Assembly (NCBI RefSeq): GCF_023061135.1
Contig: NZ_JAKGAN010000002.1
Coordinates: 1-64,000 of the forward strand
Source of the DNA: Chromohalobacter sarecensis
Lineage (GTDB): Bacteria; Pseudomonadota; Gammaproteobacteria; Pseudomonadales; Halomonadaceae
Direction of reading: 5' to 3'
DNA length: 64,000 nt
The notes under the pieces were generated by a model. That model was not told where the DNA came from and did not search any database. It saw only the letters and a program-made list of their open reading frames with translations. Of the stretch, positions 36,040 to 44,195 are shown in pieces. Positions within the stretch are counted from its first letter, which is position 1. Each line of letters starts with the position of its first letter. The position numbers and the translations under genes are program-made.

Positions 36040-38589
36040 TCAGGCAGGCCTGAGCTGGCCGCGCTCCTCGGTCACGATAATGTCCGGGTCGGGACTGTCG
36101 TCATTGACGAAGGTGCGGAAGCGCTTGAGTTTTTCCGGGTCGGACAGGGTGTTCGCCCATTCGCATTCGTAGGTGTCGATGACGTGCTGCATCTGGGCTT
36201 CGAGTTCGTCACCGAGGCCGAGGCTATCGTCGAGCACCACGTTCTTGAGATAGTCGAGCCCTCCTTCCAGGTTCTCGCGCCACACCGAGGTACGCTGCAG
36301 GCGGTCGGCGGTGCGGATGTAGAACATCAAGAAGCGGTCGATGGTGCGGATTAGTTGCGTGTCGTCGAGGTCGGTGGCGAAGAGTTCGCCGTGGCGCGGG
36401 CGCATGCCGCCGTTGCCGCAGACATACAGGTTCCAGCCGTTTTCGGTGGCGATCACACCGACATCCTTGCTCTGTGCCTCGGCACATTCGCGGGTGCAAC
36501 CCGAGACGGCGAACTTGAGCTTATGCGGCGAGCGTAGCCCCTTGTAGCGCTCCTCGAGATAGATCGCCATACCCACGCTGTCCTGCACGCCGTAGCGGCA
36601 CCAGGTGCTGCCCACGCAGGATTTCACCGTGCGCGTGGCCTTGCCGTAGGCGTGGCCGGTCTCGAAGCCGGCCTCGATCAGCTCGCCCCAGATATCCGGG
36701 AGCTGATGCAGTTGCGCGCCGAACAGGTCGACGCGCTGGCCGCCGGTGATCTTGGTGTAGAGCCCGTACTTCTTGCCGACTTCGCCGAGTACGATCAGCT
36801 TCTCGGGGGTAACCTCGCCGCCGGGGATGCGCGGCACGACCGAGTAGGTGCCGTTCTTCTGCATGTTGGCCATGAAGGTGTCGTTGGTGTCCTGCAACGG
36901 CACGTGGGCGGCATCGGTAATCGGCTCGTTGAAGCAGGCGGCGAGTATCGAGGCTACGGCGGGTTTGCAGATATCGCAGCCGAGCCCCGGGGCTGATGAA
37001 GAGCCAAGCTTCGGGGCTGATGAAGAATCCAAACCATGACCGGATGACGTGCCGTGCTTCTCGATCAGTTCGCTGAAGGTCTTGATGCCTTCCACGCGGA
37101 CAATGGAATAGAGCTCCTGGCGGGTGTGCGCGAAGTGCTCGCACAGTGATTGGTCGACTTCCACGCCGCGCGCTTCCAGCTCATGATCGACGACGCTCTT
37201 GAGCAGCGCCGCGCAGCCGCCGCAGCCGGTGCTGGCCTTGGTCTCGCCCTTGACGCTGGCTAGATCCAGGGCGCCGGCGTCGAGCGTGGTGCAGATATCG
37301 CCCTTGGTGACGTTGTGGCACGAGCAGATCGTGGCCGTCTCGGGCAGTGCGTCCGGCCCCAGGGTGGGGGCGCCGTCACTGGAGGGCAGGATCAGCGAGG
37401 CCGGGTCTTCGGGGAGCTCGAGGCCGTTGGCGTAGTACTGCATCAGGGTATCGTAGCTGGCGTTGTCGCCGACCAGCATGGCGCCGAGGAGTTTCTTGGC
37501 GTCGCTGGACACCACCAGCTTGCGGTATTCCTGCTTGATCTCGTCGAGGTAGCGGAAGGTGCGTGCGCCGGGCGTGCGTTCGCCATGGGCATCGCCGATG
37601 GCGCCGACATCCACGCCCAGCAGCTTGAGCTTGGTGCTCATGTCCGCACCGCTAAAGGTCACGTCGCCTTCGGTCAGCGTGGCGGCGGCGGCCTTGGCCA
37701 TCTGATAGCCCGGCGCGACCAGTCCGAAGATGCTTTCCTGCCACAGGGCGACTTCGCCGACGGCGAGGATCGCCGGGTCGCTGGTCAGGCAGTGATCGTC
37801 GATGACGATGCCACCGCGCTCGCCGATCTCCAGGGCGCAGTCACGCGCCAGTTGATCGCGGGGACGGATGCCGGCGGAGAATACGATGAGATCGGTTTCC
37901 AGCACCTTGTCGTCCTGGAAGACCATGCGGTGAAAGCTCGTCTCGCCGTCTTCGATGCGCTGTGTGGCGCGGCCGGTGAGCACTTGAACGCCCAGTGCTT
38001 CGATCTTCTCGCGCAGCAGCGCACCGCCCTCGACATCGACCTGCATGGGCATCAGGCGCGGCGCGAATTCGACCACGGCCGTATCCAGGTCCAGGCCACG
38101 CAGTGCGTTGGCGGCTTCCAGCCCCAGCAAGCCCCCGCCCACCACTACGCCGGTATTGGCATCGGCGGCGGCGTCGCGGATCGCGTCGAGATCGTCCAGG
38201 GTGCGGTAGACCAGACACTTCTCACGCTCGTTGCCGGGAATCGGCGGCACGAAGGGATAGGAGCCGGTCGCCAGTACCAGCCGGTCATAGGGGTATCGGT
38301 TGTGATCGGTTACCACCTCGGCGGCGTTGCGGTCGATGACGGTCACGGCCTCGTGAAGTCGCAGTTCGATGCCGTGCTCGGCGTAGTAGTCGGCATTTGA
38401 GAGCGCCAGCGAGTCGGCGTCGCGGCCGCTGAAGTATTCGGAAAGGTGTACGCGGTCGTAGGCCAGATGGCGTTCCTCGCCGAACACGGTGATGGCGTAT
38501 TGACGATGGGCGCCGAGCGCGACGAGTTGCTCGATCAGGTGGTGGCCGACCATGCCGTTGCCGATGATAACCAGTTGTTGTTTGCTCAT
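36040..38589 (-). CDS. nirB: Assimilatory NAD(P)H nitrite reductase large subunit
   Basis: The 849-residue enzyme has, in order, an FAD/NAD-binding reductase (IIGNGMVGHH near 6-15; GGGLLGLEAA near 150), a BFD-like [2Fe-2S] domain (CSCHNVTKGD near 420, STGCGGCAAL), and the sirohaem/[4Fe-4S] half with CVGSTWC near 658 and GCTREC near 696. It reduces nitrite to ammonium with six electrons. Sirohaem would come from the CobA made on the other arm of the locus. A duplicated Ser/Ala/Pro segment lies just before CDICKPA near 525-545. Start 38589 follows AGGAG. Confidence 0.96.
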   Translation of the reverse strand: MSKQQLVIIGNGMVGHHLIEQLVALGAHRQYAITVFGEERHLAYDRVHLSEYFSGRDADSLALSNADYYAEHGIELRLHEAVTVIDRNAAEVVTDHNRYPYDRLVLATGSYPFVPPIPGNEREKCLVYRTLDDLDAIRDAAADANTGVVVGGGLLGLEAANALRGLDLDTAVVEFAPRLMPMQVDVEGGALLREKIEALGVQVLTGRATQRIEDGETSFHRMVFQDDKVLETDLIVFSAGIRPRDQLARDCALEIGERGGIVIDDHCLTSDPAILAVGEVALWQESIFGLVAPGYQMAKAAAATLTEGDVTFSGADMSTKLKLLGVDVGAIGDAHGERTPGARTFRYLDEIKQEYRKLVVSSDAKKLLGAMLVGDNASYDTLMQYYANGLELPEDPASLILPSSDGAPTLGPDALPETATICSCHNVTKGDICTTLDAGALDLASVKGETKASTGCGGCAALLKSVVDHELEARGVEVDQSLCEHFAHTRQELYSIVRVEGIKTFSELIEKHGTSSGHGLDSSSAPKLGSSSAPGLGCDICKPAVASILAACFNEPITDAAHVPLQDTNDTFMANMQKNGTYSVVPRIPGGEVTPEKLIVLGEVGKKYGLYTKITGGQRVDLFGAQLHQLPDIWGELIEAGFETGHAYGKATRTVKSCVGSTWCRYGVQDSVGMAIYLEERYKGLRSPHKLKFAVSGCTRECAEAQSKDVGVIATENGWNLYVCGNGGMRPRHGELFATDLDDTQLIRTIDRFLMFYIRTADRLQRTSVWRENLEGGLDYLKNVVLDDSLGLGDELEAQMQHVIDTYECEWANTLSDPEKLKRFRTFVNDDSPDPDIIVTEERGQLRPA
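36988..37035. repeat. In-frame 24-base tandem duplication inside nirB
   Basis: CGGGGCTGATGAAGA occurs at 36988 and again 24 bases later at 37012. On the coding strand this gives two eight-residue units of the type SSAPKLG-SSSAPGLG in a linker before the conserved GCDICKPA motif. The period is a multiple of three, so the frame is kept. Confidence 0.7.
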
Positions 38590-38652
38590 GGATAAGAACT
38601 CCTGTCCCAATGTCGGCGATGAAACGTGACGGCCCGGGGCAGGGCCATTGCG

Positions 38653-38707
38653 AAGGCGCTGTAAACCCTTCCCTGGGCGCTACATTCGTCATCCATGACG
38701 AATGACC
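38653..38707 (-). repeat. Interspersed palindromic repeat, copy B
   Basis: Read on the minus strand, a 10-bp hairpin CATTCGTCAT/ATGACGAATG (38683-38704) is followed by GTAGCGCCCAGGGAAGGG and TTTACAGCGCCT. The second half matches the copy at 48655-48711, while the hairpin arms differ in sequence but still pair. It lies between the nitrate flavoprotein gene and nirB, in the probable transcript. Confidence 0.65.
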
Positions 38708-38749
38708 TTCGCGCCGGCCAGCCCTCGGGCCGCATGAAAAATGTCAGCA

Positions 38750-39994
38750 CTAGGCGACCTCCCCGAGTAGCGGTTGTGCGTCGTGCTCGCCGAACAGCAG
38801 CGCCTGGCGGCAGGCGCTCAGGTCGCGCTGGGCGAGAGATTGCTGGAAGTACCAGGGGCCGGCGGCGGTATCGCCGTAGAGCACGGCGCCTTCCAGACGG
38901 CTATCGCGCAGCAGCAGTCGGCGGTAGTCGCCGTGCTGCGGGTCGTGGTAGGTGAGTACGTCGTGCTCGGGCGCGGGCGTGATGGGGCCGAAGGCGTACA
39001 GCGAGATCCCGCTGACCTTGAGCTTGGTGGCGCAGGGCTGTTCGCGGTAGGGCTCGGGCGTGTCACCGCATAGCCGTGCGGCGAGTACCTCGGCCTGGCG
39101 CCAGATGGGCTCGATCAGGCCGTAGGTGGTGCCCTCGAATTCGCAGCATTCACCCAGCGCCGAGATGCGCGGATCATGGGTGCTCAGATAGGCGTCGACC
39201 TGGATGCCGCGCCCGGTGGCGAGGCCCAGGGTCTCGGCGAGGGCGATATGCGGGACGATGCCGATGGCCTCGACCACGCCATCGGCCGCCAGCGTGGTGC
39301 CGTCTTCGAGCGTTACGCCGGTCACATGGCGGCCATCGCCACCTGCTTCGTAATGGGCGAGCCGGGCGCCGGTGATGACATCGAGCCCGCGCGAGCGAAG
39401 TTCGTCGGCGAGCATACCGGCGGCGGTGGCATCGAGCTGGCGGTTCATCAGGTGCGGGCTGCGATGCAATACACTCACCGTCATGCCGCGCTTGCGCAGC
39501 CCTTCAGCGGCTTCCAGTCCCAGCAGGCCACCACCGAGCACCACGGCGTGACCGCCGCTATCGGCCAGGCGCGCCAGCCGCTCGCCGTCGCGCAGATCGC
39601 GAAAGGTGTGGATGCCGTCGAGGTCGTCGCCCGGCACGCCGGGGCGCGCGGCCTGCGAACCGGTGGCCAGCACCAGTCGGTCATAGCCGAGGCGGCGTTG
39701 CCGGTCGGTGGTCAGGGTGCGCGCCTGGCGGTCGATGGCGGTGACGCGTTCGCCGGCGATCAGGGTCACGTCGTGCGTCGTGTACCAGTCGCGTTCGCGC
39801 AGCGTCAGCGCCTCACGCTCCATCTCGCCGGCCAGCCACGGCGAGAGCAGGATGCGGTTATAAGCCGTCTCCGGTTCGTCGCCGAGGATGGTGATGTGAC
39901 GCGGCCGATGGGGATGCGCCAGCACACGCTCGAGCAAGCGATGCCCGGCCATGCCGTTGCCGACGATCACCAGATGTTCGTCGTTTGCGCTCAT
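38750..39994 (-). CDS. FAD/NAD-dependent reductase, probable nitrate reductase electron-transfer subunit (NasC/NasB type)
   Basis: The 414-residue flavoprotein has VIVGNGMAGHRLLERV at the N-terminus (FAD), GGGLLGLEAAEGLRKRG near 140-160 (NAD) and a C-terminal domain like the N-terminal part of NirB. It lacks a BFD cluster, whereas NasA in this locus carries one at its C-terminus, so electrons could pass NADH to FAD here and then to the NasA cluster. Start 39994 (MSANDEH) follows AGGAAAGG; the longer frame to 40018 runs into a transposon end. It is the first gene of the minus-strand arm, followed by nirB and nirD. Confidence 0.85.
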   Translation of the reverse strand: MSANDEHLVIVGNGMAGHRLLERVLAHPHRPRHITILGDEPETAYNRILLSPWLAGEMEREALTLRERDWYTTHDVTLIAGERVTAIDRQARTLTTDRQRRLGYDRLVLATGSQAARPGVPGDDLDGIHTFRDLRDGERLARLADSGGHAVVLGGGLLGLEAAEGLRKRGMTVSVLHRSPHLMNRQLDATAAGMLADELRSRGLDVITGARLAHYEAGGDGRHVTGVTLEDGTTLAADGVVEAIGIVPHIALAETLGLATGRGIQVDAYLSTHDPRISALGECCEFEGTTYGLIEPIWRQAEVLAARLCGDTPEPYREQPCATKLKVSGISLYAFGPITPAPEHDVLTYHDPQHGDYRRLLLRDSRLEGAVLYGDTAAGPWYFQQSLAQRDLSACRQALLFGEHDAQPLLGEVA

Positions 39995-40007
39995 TGCCCC
40001 TTTCCTC

Positions 40008-40022
40008 TTTGTAAACACCCTC
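40008..40022. repeat. Solo end of the MITE-like element
   Basis: TTTGTAAACACCCTC, followed by TAA, repeats 15 of 16 bases of the right end of the element at 26741-26881. No partner inverted repeat is found nearby, so this is a fragment. It sits 13 bases before the flavoprotein start codon, inside its leader. Confidence 0.65.
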
Positions 40023-40042
40023 TAAAAAGGTGCAGCAGAAAC

Positions 40043-40158
40043 GCAAAGGCGCCTGACACCCGATGGGGAAATCGGATGCCAGGCGCCTTTGCCTGAAGGT
40101 CATCGTGTTGTCATGAGCCGTGTGTCGGCTCCGGGCGGCGCAAGACGTGTGTGCGTCT
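40043..40158 (-). promoter_or_regulatory. Minus-arm leader: two hairpins then a terminator (candidate NasT antitermination site)
   Basis: Read on the minus strand, the leader has hairpin 1 (AGACG-CACACA-CGTCT, 40158-40143), hairpin 2 (GAGCCG-ACACA-CGGCTC, 40131-40115), then a long hairpin with a perfect 13-bp lower stem (40092-40080 with 40055-40043) and an imperfect upper stem, followed by GTTTC. Paired small hairpins before a terminator are the layout on which ANTAR antiterminators act, and nasT is in this window. The loops do not clearly show the A1/G4 pattern I remember for ANTAR targets, so the role is inferred. Confidence 0.6.
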
Positions 40159-40200
40159 CGGGCCCAAGGGGTCGACGTTGACCCGCCTTGTTTCGAGATA

Positions 40201-40227
40201 TGCCAGAGATATGCCAATCGCCTGCCA
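40201..40227 (-). promoter_or_regulatory. Sigma-54 type promoter of the flavoprotein-nirB arm
   Basis: On the minus strand TGGCATATCTCTGGCA (40216-40201) has GG and GC with the exact 10-base spacing of sigma-54 promoters. An overlapping upstream alternative, TGGCAGGCGATTGGCA (40227-40212), fits equally in spacing. The predicted start is near 40190 (or 40201), about 195 bases before the gene. Confidence 0.6.
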
Positions 40228-40293
40228 AGGCTTTCTTTTCAGTCGTTTGGGTGATTTCGACAGGATGCGCCGGTGGCCGTGCATGGTGAGACG

Positions 40294-40341
40294 TGCGCAC
40301 TGGCTGTGCGCATGGCGAGCAAATTGCACCAGGCTGGTGCC
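40294..40341. promoter_or_regulatory. Two NtrC-type binding sites shared by both nitrate arms
   Basis: TGCGCACTGGCTGTGCG (40294-40310) and TGCACCAGGCTGGTGCC (40325-40341) both follow the NtrC pattern TGCAC-N7-GTGCA. Their centres are 31 bases apart, about three helical turns, as in the glnA enhancer. They lie about 111 and 142 bases upstream of each predicted start in both directions. Confidence 0.72.
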
Positions 40342-40417
40342 TTTCGATGCCGGGAGAGGAATGCAAGACAACCAAGTGGCACTGCAAGTGGTTGTTTAAA
40401 CGGAATTAGAGCCAAGG

Positions 40418-40433
40418 TGGCGCTGGATTTGCA
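40418..40433 (+). promoter_or_regulatory. Sigma-54 promoter of nasA
   Basis: TGGCGCTGGATTTGCA matches the sigma-54 consensus TGGCAC-N5-TTGCA in all but one position of the core, with GG (40419-40420) and GC (40431-40432) ten bases apart. The predicted start is near 40444, which puts the first leader hairpin almost at the 5' end. Confidence 0.75.
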
Positions 40434-40451
40434 TAAGTGGTGTACGTCATT

Positions 40452-40576
40452 TTTTCGGCCACGGCGCGCCGAAAACGCCAACGGCGGCGAGACGCAATTC
40501 ATCATTGGCGGGCGGCCACGCGGTCGCCCTACCAGGCAAAGAGGCCTGATCCTGCTGCGGCGGGGTCGGGCCTCTT
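40452..40576 (+). promoter_or_regulatory. nasA leader: hairpins followed by a terminator hairpin
   Basis: Stem 1 is TTTTCGGC (40452-40459) with GCCGAAAA (40468-40475). Stem 2 is GGGCGGC (40510-40516) with GTCGCCC (40523-40529), with hexaloop CACGCG and one wobble. Then comes a long stem, 40539-40555 with 40560-40576, closed by a TGCG tetraloop and followed by GCGTTTGC. No gene lies upstream on this strand, so a terminator 28 bases before nasA must act on the nasA transcript itself. This fits nitrate-controlled antitermination by NasT. The tail TTGCGTTT also follows the terminator of the opposite arm. Confidence 0.68.
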
Positions 40577-40603
40577 GCGTTTGCAGGCGGAGGGCGAGAC
40601 AGC

Positions 40604-43300
40604 ATGCAGCAGCACACGACCTGCCCCTATTGCGGCGTCGGTTGCGGCGTCACGGCAACCATCGAGGACGGCGTCATGACCGGCGTCGAAGGCGACCGGG
40701 AGCATCCCGCCAACTATGGGCGGCTGTGCGTGAAAGGCTCGGCGTTGCATGAAACGCTGGGCGATCACGGGCGCCTGCTCGCGCCACGCGTGGATGGACG
40801 CGAGGTGAGCTGGGACGACGCGCTGGCCAGCGTGGCGAATCGCCTGACGGCGGTGCGCGAACGTCACGGCGGTGAGGCGATTGCCGGGTATCTCTCCGGG
40901 CAATTGCTGACCGAGGACTATTACGCCGCCAACAAGCTGTTCAAGGGCTTTCTGGGCTCGCCGCATCTGGATACCAATTCACGGCTGTGCATGGCCTCGG
41001 CGGTGGCGGGGTACAAGCGTGCCTTCGGGGCGGATGCCGTACCGTGCAATTACGAGGATCTGGAAGAGGCCGAACTGGTAGTGCTGGTGGGCGCCAATTT
41101 GGCGTGGAATCATCCGGTGCTGTTTCAGCGTTTGCGCACCGCCAAGCAGCGCAATCCGTTGCTGCGCGTAGTGGTCATCGACCCGCGCGTGACCGACACC
41201 TGCGAGGTCGCCGATCTCTATCTGCCGCTCAAGCCGGGCAGCGATGCGCGGCTCTTCAATGGCTTGCTGGCCTTCCAGGCCGACAAGGAAAAGCTGGATC
41301 GGGTCTATCTCGAGCGTCATACCCAAGGATTCGACGCGGCACTGGCGGCGGCTCGTGACGAAGCGACGACGCTTGCCGCCATCGCCGACGATTGCGATTT
41401 GGACGTTGAGGCGCTGGAAACCTTCTACTATTGGTTCGCCTCGCAATTGCACGTGGTGACGCTGTATTCCCAAGGCATCAATCAGTCCTCGAGCGGCACC
41501 GACAAGTGCAACGCCATCATCAATTGCCACCTGGCGGGCGGTAAGCTCGGCCTGCCTGGCGCGGGGCCGTTTTCGATCACCGGCCAGCCCAATGCCATGG
41601 GCGGGCGCGAGGTGGGGGGCTTGGCGAATCAGCTCGCCGCGCATATGGATTACCACACCCCGGGTGCCCAAGCGCTGGTGACTGAATTCTGGCACGCTCC
41701 TCATCTGCCGGACGGTCCGGGGCTCAAGGCCGTCGAGCTCTTCAAGGCCATCGAGCGTGGCGAAATCCAGGCGCTGTGGATCATGGCCACCAATCCCGTG
41801 GTCAGTCTGCCGGATGCCGACCGTGCCAAGCGCGCCCTGGCAAAATGCCCGCTGGTGATCGTCTCCGAATGCATGGCGGATACCGATACCCTGGCGTATG
41901 CCGACATCGTGCTGCCGGCCAGTTCCTGGGCGGAGAAGGATGGTACCGTGACCAACTCCGAGCGGCGGATCTCGCGCCAGCGTGGCATGTTGCCGCCGCC
42001 CGGTGAGGCGCGCCACGACTGGTGGATCATCACCCAGGTCGCCAGATATCTGGGCTATGAGGAAGCGTTCGCTTACTGCCACCCCCGCGATATCTTCGTC
42101 GAGCACGCGCGACTTTCCGGCCACGCCAACCGCGCCGATGGTGTGCCGCGTGTGTTCGATATTTCCGCCCTGGCGGGGCTGGATCGCGCCGCCTACGATG
42201 CCCTGGTGCCGATTCAGTGGCCGGTGACCGAGGCCGCGCCAGACGGTACCGCGCGGCTGTTCGAGGACGGCTGCTTCGCCACGCCGGATGGGCGCGCGCG
42301 GCTGGTCGCGGTGACGCCGCACGCGCCGCGCCAGGCCGTGAGTGGCGCGCATCCGTTGCGCCTCAACAGCGGACGCGTGCGCGATCAGTGGCACAGCATG
42401 ACGCGCACCGGCCGTGCCCCGCGCTTGCTCAATCATCGCGCCGAACCCTATGTCGATCTGCATCCCGACGATGCCGAGGTCGCCGGTGTCGCGGATGGCG
42501 GCCTGGCACGGCTTTACAACGCCCACGGCGAAGCCCGAGTGCGGGCGCGCGTGGCGACGGCGCAGCGCCGGGGAGAGGCCTTCATGCCGATCCACTGGAA
42601 CGCGCAGTTCAGCAATGCCGGGCGCGTGGGCACGCTCTTTGCTGCGCATACCGATCCCGTCTCCGGACAGCCCGAAACCAAACATGGCGCTGTCGCGTTG
42701 GCACCGCTGGCCATCGCCGAAGAAGCGACGCTGCTGGTGGCGAACGATAGCGGCGCGTTGTCCGAGCGCGAATCGCTTGCTTATTGGGCGCGCATGCCGC
42801 TTGAGCATGCCGAGCGCTGGCAATTGGCCAGCAAGGCGGGCGCCTCACCGCGTGACTGGCCGGCCTGGTGCGCCGAGCAGTTCGGAGTGGCGGCGACGCT
42901 CTGGAGCGAGGACGTCGCGAGCGGGCGGCTGCGCGCGGCAGGAATTCGCGACGGGCGCCTGGTGTGGTGGCTGATGGTCGGCCCACCCAGCGAATTGCCG
43001 GGCTTGGCCTGGCTCGATGCCCGCTTCGGCGATATCGCGCTGGAAACCGAACAGCGGCGTCGCGTGCTGGCAGGATGTGCCTCCGGCGAGGCCGACACGG
43101 GGCCGGTGGTGTGCAGTTGTCATCAGGTCGGTGCCACGGCGATCCGCGAGGCGATTCGCGGTGGCGATAGCGATGTCGATGCGCTGGGCGCGCGCCTGGC
43201 CTGCGGGACCCAGTGCGGTTCCTGTATTCCCGAACTCAAGTCATTGCTCGAAGAGGAGGTGGCGCATGCTGGGGCTGATGAAGCGCTGGAAACGGCCTGA
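40604..43300 (+). CDS. nasA: Assimilatory nitrate reductase catalytic subunit
   Basis: The 898-residue molybdopterin enzyme opens with the [4Fe-4S] ligand pattern CPYCGVGCGV (7-16) and a fourth Cys in GRLCVKGS (about 44-51), as in NapA/NarB/NasA. Molybdopterin-binding stretches include YSQGINQSSSGTDKCNAI and MATNPVVSLPDA. The C-terminal 60 residues are a BFD-like [2Fe-2S] domain (VVCSCHQVG and CGTQCGSC near 835-880), found in many NasA proteins but not in NarB. There is no Tat signal, so it acts in the cytoplasm. It reduces nitrate to nitrite for NirBD. GGAGG precedes the ATG; the 3' end overlaps cobA. Confidence 0.95.
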   Translation: MQQHTTCPYCGVGCGVTATIEDGVMTGVEGDREHPANYGRLCVKGSALHETLGDHGRLLAPRVDGREVSWDDALASVANRLTAVRERHGGEAIAGYLSGQLLTEDYYAANKLFKGFLGSPHLDTNSRLCMASAVAGYKRAFGADAVPCNYEDLEEAELVVLVGANLAWNHPVLFQRLRTAKQRNPLLRVVVIDPRVTDTCEVADLYLPLKPGSDARLFNGLLAFQADKEKLDRVYLERHTQGFDAALAAARDEATTLAAIADDCDLDVEALETFYYWFASQLHVVTLYSQGINQSSSGTDKCNAIINCHLAGGKLGLPGAGPFSITGQPNAMGGREVGGLANQLAAHMDYHTPGAQALVTEFWHAPHLPDGPGLKAVELFKAIERGEIQALWIMATNPVVSLPDADRAKRALAKCPLVIVSECMADTDTLAYADIVLPASSWAEKDGTVTNSERRISRQRGMLPPPGEARHDWWIITQVARYLGYEEAFAYCHPRDIFVEHARLSGHANRADGVPRVFDISALAGLDRAAYDALVPIQWPVTEAAPDGTARLFEDGCFATPDGRARLVAVTPHAPRQAVSGAHPLRLNSGRVRDQWHSMTRTGRAPRLLNHRAEPYVDLHPDDAEVAGVADGGLARLYNAHGEARVRARVATAQRRGEAFMPIHWNAQFSNAGRVGTLFAAHTDPVSGQPETKHGAVALAPLAIAEEATLLVANDSGALSERESLAYWARMPLEHAERWQLASKAGASPRDWPAWCAEQFGVAATLWSEDVASGRLRAAGIRDGRLVWWLMVGPPSELPGLAWLDARFGDIALETEQRRRVLAGCASGEADTGPVVCSCHQVGATAIREAIRGGDSDVDALGARLACGTQCGSCIPELKSLLEEEVAHAGADEALETA

Positions 43301-44195
43301 AGCATCCATCGCAAGCGTGAGTGCCTTGCTGGCGCGCTGGTGGCCCGGCACGCGGGAAAATCTCAGGGCACCGCTCGCTCAGACACCGGCGGCGGGATGC
43401 GCCACGCGCCCCGGCCATGTCTATCTGGTGGGGGCCGGGGCGGGTAGCGCGAATCTACTCATTCTGCGTGCCTGGCGTCTGCTCACGCAAGCCGATGCCA
43501 TCGTCTACGACCGCCTGATCGGCGACGATATTCTGGGCATGATTCCACCCCGGCGCGAGCGTTATTACGTGGGCAAGGCGCGCGGCCATCACAGCGTGCC
43601 GCAAGCCGAGATCGGTAGCTTGCTGGCGCGTCTGGCGCGTGAAGGCAAATCGGTGGTGCGTCTCAAGGGCGGCGATCCGGGCATCTTCGGGCGCATGGGC
43701 GAAGAGCTTGCCGTGCTGGCCGAGGCGGGGCTGCCCACCGAAATCGTCCCCGGGATTACCGCCGCCTCCGCTGCCGCCGCCAGCCTGGGCATGCCACTCA
43801 CCGACCGCGCCCATGCCCAGCAGCTACGGCTGGTCACCGCCCAGCATTGCCGCGCCGGTGGCGAGCCGGACTGGACCGCGCTGGCGCGCCGCGACGAGAC
43901 GCTGGTGTTCTATATGGGGCTCTCGAAGGTCGCTGAAATCTGCCAAGGACTACGCGACGCCGGCCTGCCCGACGACTGGCCGATCATGCTCGCCGCCAAT
44001 GCCTCGTTGCCCGAACAGCAAACCCTGATCGGCACGCTCGGCGACATGCCTGAAAAGCTCGCCGCCACGCCGCTCCCATCGCCATGCTTGATCGTCGTGG
44101 GCAGCGTGGTGCAGATGGTGCCCCAGGATAAGATGGCCGTTGCCAGTTGGACGACTTGCGAGTCGTCATGCGGTGAAGAGCATTTCACGCTATAG
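43266..44195 (+). CDS. cobA: Uroporphyrinogen-III C-methyltransferase
   Basis: From ATG 43266 (GAGGAGGT just upstream) the protein is 309 residues: about 50 unremarkable residues followed by a SUMT domain with VYLVGAGAGSANLLILRA (about 52-69), the VVRLKGGDPGIFGR SAM motif (about 124-137) and PGITAASAAAA (about 161-171). It methylates uroporphyrinogen III to precorrin-2 on the way to sirohaem, the NirB cofactor. It lacks the CysG ferrochelatase part. It overlaps nasA by 35 bases, so it is co-expressed with nitrate reductase. An upstream frame to 43017 is a nasA shadow. Confidence 0.93.
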   Translation: MLGLMKRWKRPEASIASVSALLARWWPGTRENLRAPLAQTPAAGCATRPGHVYLVGAGAGSANLLILRAWRLLTQADAIVYDRLIGDDILGMIPPRRERYYVGKARGHHSVPQAEIGSLLARLAREGKSVVRLKGGDPGIFGRMGEELAVLAEAGLPTEIVPGITAASAAAASLGMPLTDRAHAQQLRLVTAQHCRAGGEPDWTALARRDETLVFYMGLSKVAEICQGLRDAGLPDDWPIMLAANASLPEQQTLIGTLGDMPEKLAATPLPSPCLIVVGSVVQMVPQDKMAVASWTTCESSCGEEHFTL

